A DNA stretch of 23,904 nt from CAYVZZ01 sp964456185 (lineage in GTDB: Bacteria > Pseudomonadota > Gammaproteobacteria > Pseudomonadales > Alcanivoracaceae). Position numbers and translations under genes: made by a program. The notes under the pieces are model-generated. The model saw only the letters and a program-made list of their open reading frames with translations, did not search any database and was not told where the DNA came from. Location: contig CAYVZZ010000025.1 in the NCBI GenBank assembly GCA_964456185.1, positions 1 through 23,904 on the forward strand. Reading direction: 5' to 3'. Positions 15,656 to 23,336 of the stretch are shown in pieces (the stretch's first letter is position 1; each line of letters opens with the position of its first letter).

Positions 15656-15676
15656 GGGAAGCTTGCGCGCTATTGT
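15649..15676 (+). promoter_or_regulatory. Candidate rubredoxin operon promoter (sigma70 type)
   Basis: A perfect -35 TTGACA (15649-15654) and a -10 TATTGT (15671-15676) are separated by 16 bases. Transcription would start near 15683, leaving a leader of about 80 bases before rubA. This is the best housekeeping-type promoter seen in the window. Confidence 0.5.
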
Positions 15677-15762
15677 CCTACAGCGAATATGAGACAAGCG
15701 GCTATTTCTTTTATAGTAGGCGCTGATTTAAACACCCAGATATGTATTAACAGGAGCGAACC

Positions 15763-15924
15763 ATGAAACAGTGGGAATGTGTTGTCTGCGGTTTTATCTA
15801 TGATGAAGCCGAAGGTTTACCCGAAGAAGGCATTGCCCCGGGCACAAAATTTGAAGACCTGCCCGACGATTGGTGCTGCCCCGATTGTGGCGTCGGCAAA
15901 GAAGATTTCGAACCGCTCGATTAA
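15763..15924 (+). CDS. rubA: Rubredoxin
   Basis: A 53-residue one-iron electron carrier. The Fe(S-Cys)4 ligands are C6 and C9 in CVVCG and C39 and C42 in CPDCGVGKEDF; an additional Cys38 precedes the second pair. The pattern (WECVVCG at the start, DWxCPDCGVGK) is that of the RubA/AlkG2 class, which passes electrons from rubredoxin reductase to oxidases such as alkane hydroxylases or to O2-stress enzymes. CAGGAG lies 7 bases before the ATG. The next gene starts 9 bases later and is rubredoxin reductase, so the electron source is encoded beside it. The terminal acceptor is not in the window. Confidence 0.97.
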   Translation: MKQWECVVCGFIYDEAEGLPEEGIAPGTKFEDLPDDWCCPDCGVGKEDFEPLD

Positions 15925-15933
15925 GGAGTTTCC

Positions 15934-17097
15934 ATGAAGCCAGTAGTGGTCATCGGTTCCGGCTTGGCCGGCTTTAATACCGTGAAAGCATTGCGTAAAG
16001 AAGCGCCCGAGTTGCCGATTGTTATGTTGACGGCGGATGACGGCCGTAACTACTCAAAGCCCATGCTATCCAATGGCTTTGCTAAGGGTAAAAGCGCCGA
16101 CGAGCTTGCCATGGGCAGCGCCGTAGATACCGCCGAGAAATTCAACCTGGAGGTGCGCCCTAGCACCCATGTGACCGCAATCGATGCAGCGGCTAAGCAG
16201 ATCACTCTGGATGATGACAGCCAGCTCGACTATGACAAATTGGTGCTGGCCGTTGGTGCCGACACCTGGACGCCACCGCTAGAGGGAAATGCCGCTGAGG
16301 CGGTCTTCTCGATCAACAACTTGACCGATTACGGGCATTTTCGCACTGCACTCGATGGCAAGAAGAAAGTGCTCATCATGGGCGGCGGTTTGATTGGCTG
16401 TGAATTTGCCAATGACCTGGCCAATGGTGGCTTCGAGGTGGAACTGGTCGAGCCGCAAGGCCGGTGTCTGCCTTTGTTGGTACCGGAAGCCGCGTCCGCT
16501 GCGGTGGAAAAAGGCTTGCGTGATTTGGGTGTTACCTTCCACTTTGGTCCCTTGGCCAAACAGGTCGATCAGGGTGAAAACGGCCAGCTGGTTACTACCC
16601 TGTCAGATGGTTCTACCGTTACTAGCGATATCGTGCTTTCTGCTATTGGTTTCCGACCTAATGTCGAGTTGGCTAAAAGCGCCGGTTTGACCATTACAAA
16701 AGGCATCCAAACCGACCGTTACCTGCGCACCAGCGACCCGCATATTTTTGCCCTGGGCGATTGCGCCGAGGTAGCCGGTTACTGGAAGCCGTTCGTGTTG
16801 CCTTTAATGGCAGCCAGCCGCGCTTTGGGTAAAACCCTTGCTGGCGAAGAGACGCCCGCGGTGTATGGCATTATGCCGGTCACGGTAAAAACACCGGCTT
16901 GTCCGGTTGTCGTCATGCCGCCCGAACCGGGCACCGAAGGCAGCTGGGAAACCGAAGAAGACGCCGACGGTAATGTACGTGGCCTGTTCAAACTGCCTAA
17001 TGGTGAGCTGGGCGGCTATGTGCTAACCGGCGGTATCGTGCGCGAGAAGTTTGAGCTTAATAAGCAACTTAAGCCACTTATGGAAAAGGACGCCTAA
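15934..17097 (+). CDS. rubB: Rubredoxin--NAD(+) reductase (FAD)
   Basis: This flavoprotein takes electrons from NADH to reduce rubredoxin in the cytoplasm. The 387-residue protein has an FAD-binding GSGLAG (8-13), an NAD-binding GGGLIG (150-155) and the second FAD motif ALGDCAEV with D276. No redox-active CxxxxC disulfide is seen, as expected for this class. Length and location next to rubredoxin match P. aeruginosa RubB (about 384). The relative NorW (flavorubredoxin reductase) is less likely because no flavorubredoxin gene is present. AAGGAG (15923-15928) overlaps the rubA stop. Its TAA shares one base with the next ATG (TAATG). Confidence 0.93.
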   Translation: MKPVVVIGSGLAGFNTVKALRKEAPELPIVMLTADDGRNYSKPMLSNGFAKGKSADELAMGSAVDTAEKFNLEVRPSTHVTAIDAAAKQITLDDDSQLDYDKLVLAVGADTWTPPLEGNAAEAVFSINNLTDYGHFRTALDGKKKVLIMGGGLIGCEFANDLANGGFEVELVEPQGRCLPLLVPEAASAAVEKGLRDLGVTFHFGPLAKQVDQGENGQLVTTLSDGSTVTSDIVLSAIGFRPNVELAKSAGLTITKGIQTDRYLRTSDPHIFALGDCAEVAGYWKPFVLPLMAASRALGKTLAGEETPAVYGIMPVTVKTPACPVVVMPPEPGTEGSWETEEDADGNVRGLFKLPNGELGGYVLTGGIVREKFELNKQLKPLMEKDA

Positions 17098-17486
17098 TGG
17101 GATTCCGTTTATTGATGTGGTTGCTGGCCTGGCGCTTAAAATGGCTGGGTCGGCATAACGATGCCTTTCGTGCCAAGTTAGATAAACGCCAAGTGATAAT
17201 GCAATGGCGTACCTTTGACGGTAAGCCGGCGCGTTGGTTTCACTTGCAAGGCAGCGGGGTGAGCAGTGCTAATACGCAGCACCCCGAGGCCACGGTTACC
17301 CTACAATTCAAAGATGCCGGCTATGCGTTCGCTACCCTCAAAGAAGCCGGCAAAAACCAAATGGCTTTCATGCAGGGGATGCAAGAAGGCCATATTCGCA
17401 TCGAGGGTGATGCCGCCCAATTGATGTGGTTCATGTCCCTAATGAAGTACATCATGCCCGGCAAGAAAAAAACCGGTAAAAAATAG
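17097..17486 (+). CDS. Small SCP2-domain (sterol carrier type) lipid-binding protein
   Basis: A 129-residue protein with a hydrophobic, Trp/Leu-rich N-terminus (MGFRLLMWLLAWRLKWLG) and an SCP2-like domain across about 25-115. Typical parts are a WFHLQGSG strand, ATVTLQFKDAGYAF and the GHIRIEGDAAQLMWF segment. The tail is a Lys-rich PGKKKTGKK. SCP2 domains bind lipids or acyl chains in a hydrophobic tunnel; UbiJ and UbiT, accessory factors for ubiquinone, use the same fold. TAATG coupling to rubB and AAGGA upstream show it belongs to the rubredoxin operon. Its exact ligand is unknown. A role presenting a lipid substrate to a rubredoxin-fed enzyme, or in quinone metabolism, is inference. Confidence 0.8.
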   Translation: MGFRLLMWLLAWRLKWLGRHNDAFRAKLDKRQVIMQWRTFDGKPARWFHLQGSGVSSANTQHPEATVTLQFKDAGYAFATLKEAGKNQMAFMQGMQEGHIRIEGDAAQLMWFMSLMKYIMPGKKKTGKK

Positions 17487-17487
17487 T

Positions 17488-17510
17488 AATAAGCAAGCTT
17501 ATTTGTTTTT
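17488..17510 (+). terminator. Weak terminator-like hairpin after the rubredoxin operon
   Basis: AATAAG (17488-17493) pairs with CTTATT (17498-17503) around a 4-base loop and is followed by TGTTTTT. The stem is short and AT-rich, so termination would be inefficient; some read-through into the efflux genes is possible. Confidence 0.35.
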
Positions 17511-17517
17511 AACTGGT

Positions 17518-17523
17518 TATAAT
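17518..17523 (+). promoter_or_regulatory. Candidate -10 element for the first efflux operon
   Basis: A perfect TATAAT in the 130-base gap before the RND adaptor, with no convincing -35 at the right distance, which could mean an activator-dependent promoter. Further on, TCACC/GGTGA (17576-17580 and 17587-17591) forms an operator-like dyad between this element and the start codon. Confidence 0.35.
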
Positions 17524-17616
17524 GCTGCATTCGGGTAGGGGCAGTTGCGCCTGCTCATCTCATACTTAACCTTCGTCACCACTGTGGGTGAACTGGCTAC
17601 AATAGCGGAGTGGCAC

Positions 17617-18843
17617 ATGAGCAAGAATAAACTAGGAATAATCGGGTTGGCCTGCGTTGCGATGGTGCTGGCGGCCTGTGGTCAAGAAGGTGCAGTTAAG
17701 GCGGCTAAACGCCCTCTGCCAAAAGCCGACTTCATGGTGGTGCAAACCAGCTCGCATACCTTTACCGCCAATTTACCCGGGCGGACTCACCCCTACCGTA
17801 TCGCCGAGGTACGCCCGCAGGTGAACGGCATCATTGAAAAACGCCTGTATGACGAAGGCCAAAAGGTGCAAGCCGGTGATCCCCTTTATCAAATTGACGA
17901 TAGCCTCTATCGTGCAGCGGTCGAAAGTGCTCAGGCACAGCTAGCCAGTGCCAAGGCATCCTTGGAACTGGCTAAAGCCACGGCACAGCGTTCCAGCGAT
18001 TTGGCCAAGCGCCATCTCATCAGTCAGCAGGAAAATGACAAGGCACAGGCCGCGTTAGCGCAGGCCAAGGCAGGCGTTCAGGCTGCCGAGGCCGCCTTGC
18101 AAAAGGCCCGCATTAACTTGGGGTACACCACCATTCGTGCACCGATTAACGGCCGTATCGGTCGTTCCAACATCACCGCAGGTGCTTTGGTCACCGCCGG
18201 TCAAGCGCAAGCTCTGGCCGTGATTCGTCAGCTAGACCCCATCTATGTGGACTTGACCCAGCCTTATGAAAAACTGGCACAGCTGCGTCGAGCCCTGGCT
18301 ACCGGCCAGCTGGAAAAAACCGCCAAAGGCCAGGTTGAAGTCAGCCTTTTACTGGAAAACGGTCAGCCTTACGCACATAAAGGCAGTCTGCAATTTTCTG
18401 AGTACAGTGTAGATGGCTCCACTGGTTCGGTGACTTTGCGTGCTGTTTTCCCTAATCCGGATGGCCTGCTGCTGCCAGGTATGTTCGTGCGTGCCAAGTT
18501 GCCTCAGGGAGCCAGTCATACGGCCATTTTGGTGCCGCAAAAAGTAGTAACTATCATGCCGGGTGGCGGCTCCAGTGTTATGTTGTTGGGCGAAGGCAAT
18601 AAGGTGGTGAAGCAGCCGGTCACCATCGAGCGGCCAATCAATGGCAAGTGGCTTATCAGCAAAGGCCTGCAAGCAGGCGACAAGATTATTGTCGATAACT
18701 TGATGAAGCTGCGCCCCGGCATGACGATTGATCCCATTGAGTCTGGTGCCAAAGCAGACAAATCAGCTGATAAAAAAGCAGCTACCCAAGACGGCACGCC
18801 ACAAGCAAGCCGCGCATCGACAAACGCACAAGACGCAGCGTAA
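17617..18843 (+). CDS. RND efflux periplasmic adaptor lipoprotein, AcrA/MexA type
   Basis: The adaptor joins an inner-membrane RND pump to an outer-membrane channel. I chose ATG 17617 (GGAG 6 bases before it), giving 408 residues that begin with a lipoprotein signal whose lipobox is LAAC with Cys21. The frame opens upstream at 17545, but that adds an unlikely tail. Domains in order: first barrel/lipoyl half (VRPQVNGIIEKRLYDEGQKVQAG), a long alpha-helical hairpin rich in Ala/Gln/Lys (about 105-165), second lipoyl half (TTIRAPINGRIG), beta-barrel and membrane-proximal domains, then a Lys/Ala-rich tail. The permease follows after 11 bases. Substrate cannot be told from sequence. Confidence 0.94.
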   Translation: MSKNKLGIIGLACVAMVLAACGQEGAVKAAKRPLPKADFMVVQTSSHTFTANLPGRTHPYRIAEVRPQVNGIIEKRLYDEGQKVQAGDPLYQIDDSLYRAAVESAQAQLASAKASLELAKATAQRSSDLAKRHLISQQENDKAQAALAQAKAGVQAAEAALQKARINLGYTTIRAPINGRIGRSNITAGALVTAGQAQALAVIRQLDPIYVDLTQPYEKLAQLRRALATGQLEKTAKGQVEVSLLLENGQPYAHKGSLQFSEYSVDGSTGSVTLRAVFPNPDGLLLPGMFVRAKLPQGASHTAILVPQKVVTIMPGGGSSVMLLGEGNKVVKQPVTIERPINGKWLISKGLQAGDKIIVDNLMKLRPGMTIDPIESGAKADKSADKKAATQDGTPQASRASTNAQDAA

Positions 18844-18854
18844 CGGGGTAAGTC

Positions 18855-21800
18855 ATGGCTAAGTTTTTCATTGATCGCCCCATCTTTGCGTGGGTTCTTG
18901 CCATCGTCATGATGTTGGCCGGCGCCATGGCGCTGAAATTCATGCCGGTGGAACAATATCCGGATATCGCGCCGCCGAAAATCCAGATTACCGCCAAGTA
19001 TCCGGGAGCCTCGGCTGATGCTATCGCCAACTCGGTTACGCAAGTGATCGAACAACAAATGAGCGGCATTGACCATTTGTTGTATATGAGCTCGACCAGT
19101 AACTCGGCGGGTATTGCTACCATTACCCTGACATTTGCGGCGGGCACCAACCCCGACATTGCGCAGGTGCAGGTGCAAAACAAGTTGCAGCTGGCGACAC
19201 CTCGCCTACCGCAAATTGTGCAGCAGTTGGGCATTAGTGTGACCAAGTCGTCCAGCACCTTCCTGATGGTGTTGGCGTTTGTGTCGGAAACCGGTGCCAT
19301 GACGCCGGCGGATTTGGGGGATTATGTCGGCAGCAATATTGTCGACCCGATCAGCCGTATCGAAGGCGTGGGGCAGGCACAACTGTTTGGTTCCGAATAC
19401 GCCATGCGTGTGTGGCTTAACCCCCACAAGTTGACGCAATATCACCTCAACGTCACCGATGTCATTCAGGCCATCAAGACCCAAAACAACCAGATTGCCG
19501 GTGGACAAATTGGCGGCACACCTGCGGCACCCGGACAGCAAATTTCCGCCTCCATCGTGGTGCAAACCATGCTGTCTAGCCCGGAAGAGTTTGGCAAAAT
19601 TTTGCTGCGCGTAAATCCCGATGGCTCCAAGGTGTTACTGCGCGATGTGGCGCAGATCAAGCTGGGTCAGGAAAGCTATGCCATCCAGGCACGTTTTGAT
19701 GGTAAGCCGGCTGCCGTTTTGGGCATTAACTTGGCCACTGGCGCCAACGCGCTGGCCACTCATGACCGGGTGATGAAACGCATTAAAGAATTAGAGCAAT
19801 TCTTCCCGGCTGACATGAAAGTGGTTAACGCCTACGACACCACACCTTTTGTACGCATCTCAATCAACGAGGTGATGCACACTTTGATTGAGGCCATTGT
19901 GTTGGTGTTCTTGGTGATGCTGTTGTTCTTGCAGAACATTCGCGCCACCCTGATTCCCACCATTGCGGTACCGGTGGTGTTACTGGGCACCTTTGGCGTG
20001 TTGCATGTATTTGGTTTCTCAATCAATACCCTCACCATGTTTGGCTTGGTGTTGGCCATTGGTTTGCTGGTGGATGACGCCATCGTGGTGGTGGAAAATA
20101 CCGAACGGGTCATGGAAGAAGAGCAATTATCACCACGAGAGGCTGCAAGGCGCTCTATGGGTGAGCTGACCGGTGCCTTGGTGGGTATTGGTTTGGTACT
20201 GTCAGCGGTATTTATACCCATGGCTTTCTTCCCGGGTTCTTCCGGTGGTATTTATCGCCAATTCTCGGTCACCATTGTGACGGCCATGGTGCTGTCGGTA
20301 TTAACCGCTCTGATTTTGACACCGGCACTTTGTGCCACCATGTTGAAACCAAAAACGGCCAGTGAGACACGCAAAGGCGGCTTTTTTGGGTGGTTTAACC
20401 GCGTTTTTGCCAAGGGCAGTAATGGCTACCAAAGCAGTGTCGAAAAGATATTGGGCAAACGTGGTCGTTACTTGTTGATTTATGTGGTTATTGTGGCCGT
20501 ACTGGGCGTTCTGATGATGCGCTTGCCGACCGCCTTCTTGCCCAGCGAAGACCAGGGTTTCTTGCTGGCGCAAGTGCAGCTGAAGGTGGGTTCCAGCCAG
20601 GCGCAGACCATCGATGTGCTCAAGGACGTGGAAGACTACTTCCAGAACACCGAAAAGGACGTGGTACAGCACATCTTTGTGGCGGCCGGTTTCAGCTTCG
20701 CCGGGCGCGGCCAAAATTCCGGTATCGCCTTTATCAATCTGAAGCCTTGGGAAGAACGTGATCTAAGCAAAGACAGCGCCCAACAAATCGCCGGTCGTGC
20801 CATGCGGCACTTTAGCCAAAATCGCGATGCGATGATTTTTGCCCTCAACCCACCGGCCATTCACTCTTTGGGTGTTGCTAGTGGCTTCAACTTCGAGCTG
20901 CAAGATCGTAGCCACATGGGAGCCGATGCGCTAGCGGCGGCCACACGCAAGTTGGTGATGGCAGCCAACAAAAGCCCGGTGATGATGCGCGTGCGCCACG
21001 CCGGTTTGCCGGAAGCGCCCGAGTACCATATCGATATTGACCATGAAAAAGCCAAAGCATTGGGCGTGTCGCTGGCCGCTATTAATGCGACCTTAACGAC
21101 CGGCTGGGGCGGTAGCTATGTGAACGATTTTGTTTACAACGGCCGCATTAAGCGGGTTTATGTGCAGGGCAAAGCCTCGTCGCGCATGATGCCGACAGAC
21201 TTGAGCCAGTGGCGTATTCGCAATAATAAAGGCGAAATGGTGCCCTTCTCGGCCTTTGCCAGCGGTCATTGGGAATATGGGCCGCAACAGGTTGAACACT
21301 ATAATGGTGTGCCGTCGATGAATATCCAAGGGTCGGCTGCCCCCGGTTACAGTAGTGGTGATGCCATGAATGCCATTGCCCATTTGGCCGATACCATTTT
21401 GCCGGAAGGCTTCGGTTACGAGTGGACGGGGCTGTCCTATGAGGAACGCCAGTCAGGCGATCAGGCACCGCTGTTATATGCCATTTCCATGCTGTTTGTG
21501 TTCCTCTGCTTGGCGGCCTTGTATGAAAGCTGGTCGATCCCCTTCTCGGTGATGCTGGTGGTGCCACTGGGTGTCTTGGGGGCAGTGTTGGCTGCCTGGC
21601 TGCGTGGGCTGGATAACGATATCTTCTTCCAGGTGGGGCTGATTACCACCATTGGCTTGTCGGCTAAGAACGCCATTCTGATTGTGGAATTTGCCAAAGA
21701 GTTGGAGGACAAAGGCAAGGGGTTATTGGAAGCGACGCTGGAAGCCACTCGCAAACGGTTCCGCCCCATCTTGATGACCTCGATGGCCTTTATGCTGGGT

Positions 21801-21995
21801 GTGACGCCACTCATGTTGAGCACGGGTGCCGGTTCCGGTGCGCGTACCTCGATTGGTACCGGCGTCTTTGGTGGCATGTTCACGGCTACCGTCTTGGCGA
21901 TCTTCTTTATCCCGCTGTTTTACGTGGTGGTGCGACGGTTATCCGGCGTTCCGCTGCGTAAACTAAAATCGGAGGATTTGCCGCCACCGACCTAA
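18855..21995 (+). CDS. RND multidrug efflux permease, HAE1 family (AcrB/MexB type)
   Basis: A proton-driven inner-membrane pump that works as a trimer, drawing hydrophobic compounds from the periplasm and outer leaflet. The complete 1046-residue protein equals the MexB length. It begins MAKFFIDRPIFAWV, and the proton-relay residues are D407 and D408 in GLLVDDAIVVVEN and K938 in GLSAKNAILIVEF (AcrB D407/D408/K940). Twelve membrane segments are expected, with two large periplasmic loops (about 30-335 and 560-870). It pairs with the upstream adaptor. No outer-membrane channel gene follows: a strong terminator ends the unit, so an OprM/TolC-like partner must be encoded elsewhere. Confidence 0.97.
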   Translation: MAKFFIDRPIFAWVLAIVMMLAGAMALKFMPVEQYPDIAPPKIQITAKYPGASADAIANSVTQVIEQQMSGIDHLLYMSSTSNSAGIATITLTFAAGTNPDIAQVQVQNKLQLATPRLPQIVQQLGISVTKSSSTFLMVLAFVSETGAMTPADLGDYVGSNIVDPISRIEGVGQAQLFGSEYAMRVWLNPHKLTQYHLNVTDVIQAIKTQNNQIAGGQIGGTPAAPGQQISASIVVQTMLSSPEEFGKILLRVNPDGSKVLLRDVAQIKLGQESYAIQARFDGKPAAVLGINLATGANALATHDRVMKRIKELEQFFPADMKVVNAYDTTPFVRISINEVMHTLIEAIVLVFLVMLLFLQNIRATLIPTIAVPVVLLGTFGVLHVFGFSINTLTMFGLVLAIGLLVDDAIVVVENTERVMEEEQLSPREAARRSMGELTGALVGIGLVLSAVFIPMAFFPGSSGGIYRQFSVTIVTAMVLSVLTALILTPALCATMLKPKTASETRKGGFFGWFNRVFAKGSNGYQSSVEKILGKRGRYLLIYVVIVAVLGVLMMRLPTAFLPSEDQGFLLAQVQLKVGSSQAQTIDVLKDVEDYFQNTEKDVVQHIFVAAGFSFAGRGQNSGIAFINLKPWEERDLSKDSAQQIAGRAMRHFSQNRDAMIFALNPPAIHSLGVASGFNFELQDRSHMGADALAAATRKLVMAANKSPVMMRVRHAGLPEAPEYHIDIDHEKAKALGVSLAAINATLTTGWGGSYVNDFVYNGRIKRVYVQGKASSRMMPTDLSQWRIRNNKGEMVPFSAFASGHWEYGPQQVEHYNGVPSMNIQGSAAPGYSSGDAMNAIAHLADTILPEGFGYEWTGLSYEERQSGDQAPLLYAISMLFVFLCLAALYESWSIPFSVMLVVPLGVLGAVLAAWLRGLDNDIFFQVGLITTIGLSAKNAILIVEFAKELEDKGKGLLEATLEATRKRFRPILMTSMAFMLGVTPLMLSTGAGSGARTSIGTGVFGGMFTATVLAIFFIPLFYVVVRRLSGVPLRKLKSEDLPPPT

Positions 21996-22016
21996 GTGGT
22001 AACAAGACTCCGTGAT

Positions 22017-22050
22017 AAAAAACCGGCAGCCTAGTGTTGCCGGTTTTTTT
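22017..22050 (+). terminator. Strong intrinsic terminator after the first RND operon
   Basis: A 12-bp stem, AAAAAACCGGCA (22017-22028) with TGCCGGTTTTTT (22038-22049), has a 9-base loop and runs directly into the T-tract. The A-run on the other side could also let it work leftward. The remaining 22051-22152 before the second adaptor is AT-rich, contains a direct repeat GGTACG (22102-22107 and 22111-22116) and shows no clear promoter. Confidence 0.88.
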
Positions 22051-22152
22051 GTAAAAGCTTGCAAGAGAAAGAAAATTGCCCTCAAATGAGATAAATAATA
22101 AGGTACGTTTGGTACGCGGGTATCAATAATAATCCTAAGGTGGGATCGCATA

Positions 22153-23322
22153 ATGGAATTACGCATTAAAGTCACCAAGGGCATGGTCATCATGCTGGTC
22201 GCTTGTGCCGTCGTGTTTGGCGGTATTTTCGGTTTCAAATGGTTCGTCAGCATTCAGATCGACAAATTTATCGACCAGATGCAGCAAAAGACGCCCACCA
22301 TTACGACCACAAAGGTGAAACAGGCAGATTGGGCGCAGACCATTGATGCCGTGGGCACCGTTAAGGCAGTTAACGGCATTGCCCTGACTACGCGTGCCAG
22401 CGGTATTGTGGATTCCATCCATTTTGACTCTGGCGATACCGTGAGCAAAGGTCAGCTGCTGCTCACACTGGATAACACGGAAGACCGCGCCACCCTGAGC
22501 GCTTTGCAGGCAGCAGCGCACCTGGCTGAAGAAAATTTCCAGCGTTATCAGCGCTTGTACAAGAAAGGCAGTATTTCCAAGTCTCAACTGGACCAAATGC
22601 GTAGTAAGCGCAATCAAGCGCGTGCCCAAGCCAAGGCTCAGAAAGCCCGGGTGGGGTTCAAGCGCATTGAGGCGCCTTTTGGTGGGCGACTGGGTATCCG
22701 TCAGGTGGATTTGGGGCAATATGTGGCGCCGGGCACGACCTTGGTGACCTTGCAGTCGTTGTCGCCGATTTACGTTAACTTTGCCGTGCCGGCGCAAAAA
22801 CTTCCGATTCTCGAGAAGGGGTTAGAAGTAGAAGCGCGCATTGATAGCCAGCCTGGCGAGGTGTTCGTCGGCAAGATCAATGCGGTAGAGCCGGGCGTGA
22901 GCGCCAGTACCCGCAATGTGTCGGTGCAGGCTGTATTTGATAATAAGAAACAGCAACTGCGTCCCGGCATGTTCGCTAGCATTTCCATCAAATTGCCGAC
23001 TTCCAAGCATGTCATGGTGATCCCACGAACGGCTGTGAGTTTCCATCCCTACGGCAACGAGGTGTATGTCGTCACAAAAGCCGCAGAAACGGCGGCAGAT
23101 GAGAGCTCAGGCGAGAAATCGACCACACGCTATGTGGTACACAGCAAGTTTGTGCAGCTTGGGCAAGCACGCGGCGACGTTGTTGCTGTTATTAAAGGGC
23201 TTGAGCCGGGCGATGAGGTGGCCACCTCTGGCCTATTGAATTTGCGTCAAAACATGCCGGTGAAGATTGATAACAGTATTCAGGTTCCCGCAAAGCTACA
23301 CCCCCATCCGGACAATAGCTGA
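22153..23322 (+). CDS. RND efflux periplasmic adaptor, membrane-anchored
   Basis: A second membrane fusion protein of 389 residues. Instead of a lipobox it has an uncleaved N-terminal membrane segment (about 11-30, MVIMLVACAVVFGGIFGFKW). Then follow WAQTIDAVGTVKAVNGIALTT, the lipoyl half ending FDSGDTVSKGQLLLTLD, a helical hairpin (about 115-165), the second lipoyl half RIEAPFGGRLG, and a beta-barrel with RPGMFASISI. The product diverges clearly from the first adaptor, so this is a different subfamily and not a recent duplicate. A GGTGGGA lies 7 bases before the ATG. The downstream permease begins 14 bases after its stop. It resembles adaptors of MexH/MexV-type pumps, but the subgroup is uncertain. 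Confidence 0.9.
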   Translation: MELRIKVTKGMVIMLVACAVVFGGIFGFKWFVSIQIDKFIDQMQQKTPTITTTKVKQADWAQTIDAVGTVKAVNGIALTTRASGIVDSIHFDSGDTVSKGQLLLTLDNTEDRATLSALQAAAHLAEENFQRYQRLYKKGSISKSQLDQMRSKRNQARAQAKAQKARVGFKRIEAPFGGRLGIRQVDLGQYVAPGTTLVTLQSLSPIYVNFAVPAQKLPILEKGLEVEARIDSQPGEVFVGKINAVEPGVSASTRNVSVQAVFDNKKQQLRPGMFASISIKLPTSKHVMVIPRTAVSFHPYGNEVYVVTKAAETAADESSGEKSTTRYVVHSKFVQLGQARGDVVAVIKGLEPGDEVATSGLLNLRQNMPVKIDNSIQVPAKLHPHPDNS

Positions 23323-23336
23323 GCGGAGACGACACG

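Noticed and set aside
15617..15697. Longer ubiC with 27 extra N-terminal residues
   Set aside because: The extension is basic and Cys/Arg-rich, unlike UbiC, and covers the divergent promoter region.
17545..17616. Longer N-terminus for the first RND adaptor
   Set aside because: It would bury the lipoprotein signal 24 residues in; the ATG at 17617 has a proper GGAG and gives a canonical lipobox.
20060..21565. Chi-like GCTGGTGG sequences in the first RND permease
   Set aside because: They encode common Leu-Val codon runs in membrane segments and occur at a rate expected for such coding sequence.
22051..22152. Promoter for the second efflux operon
   Set aside because: TTGCAA, TTGCCC and TTGGTA were tested as -35 elements, but none has a good -10 at 16-18 bases; only the GGTACG direct repeat stands out.
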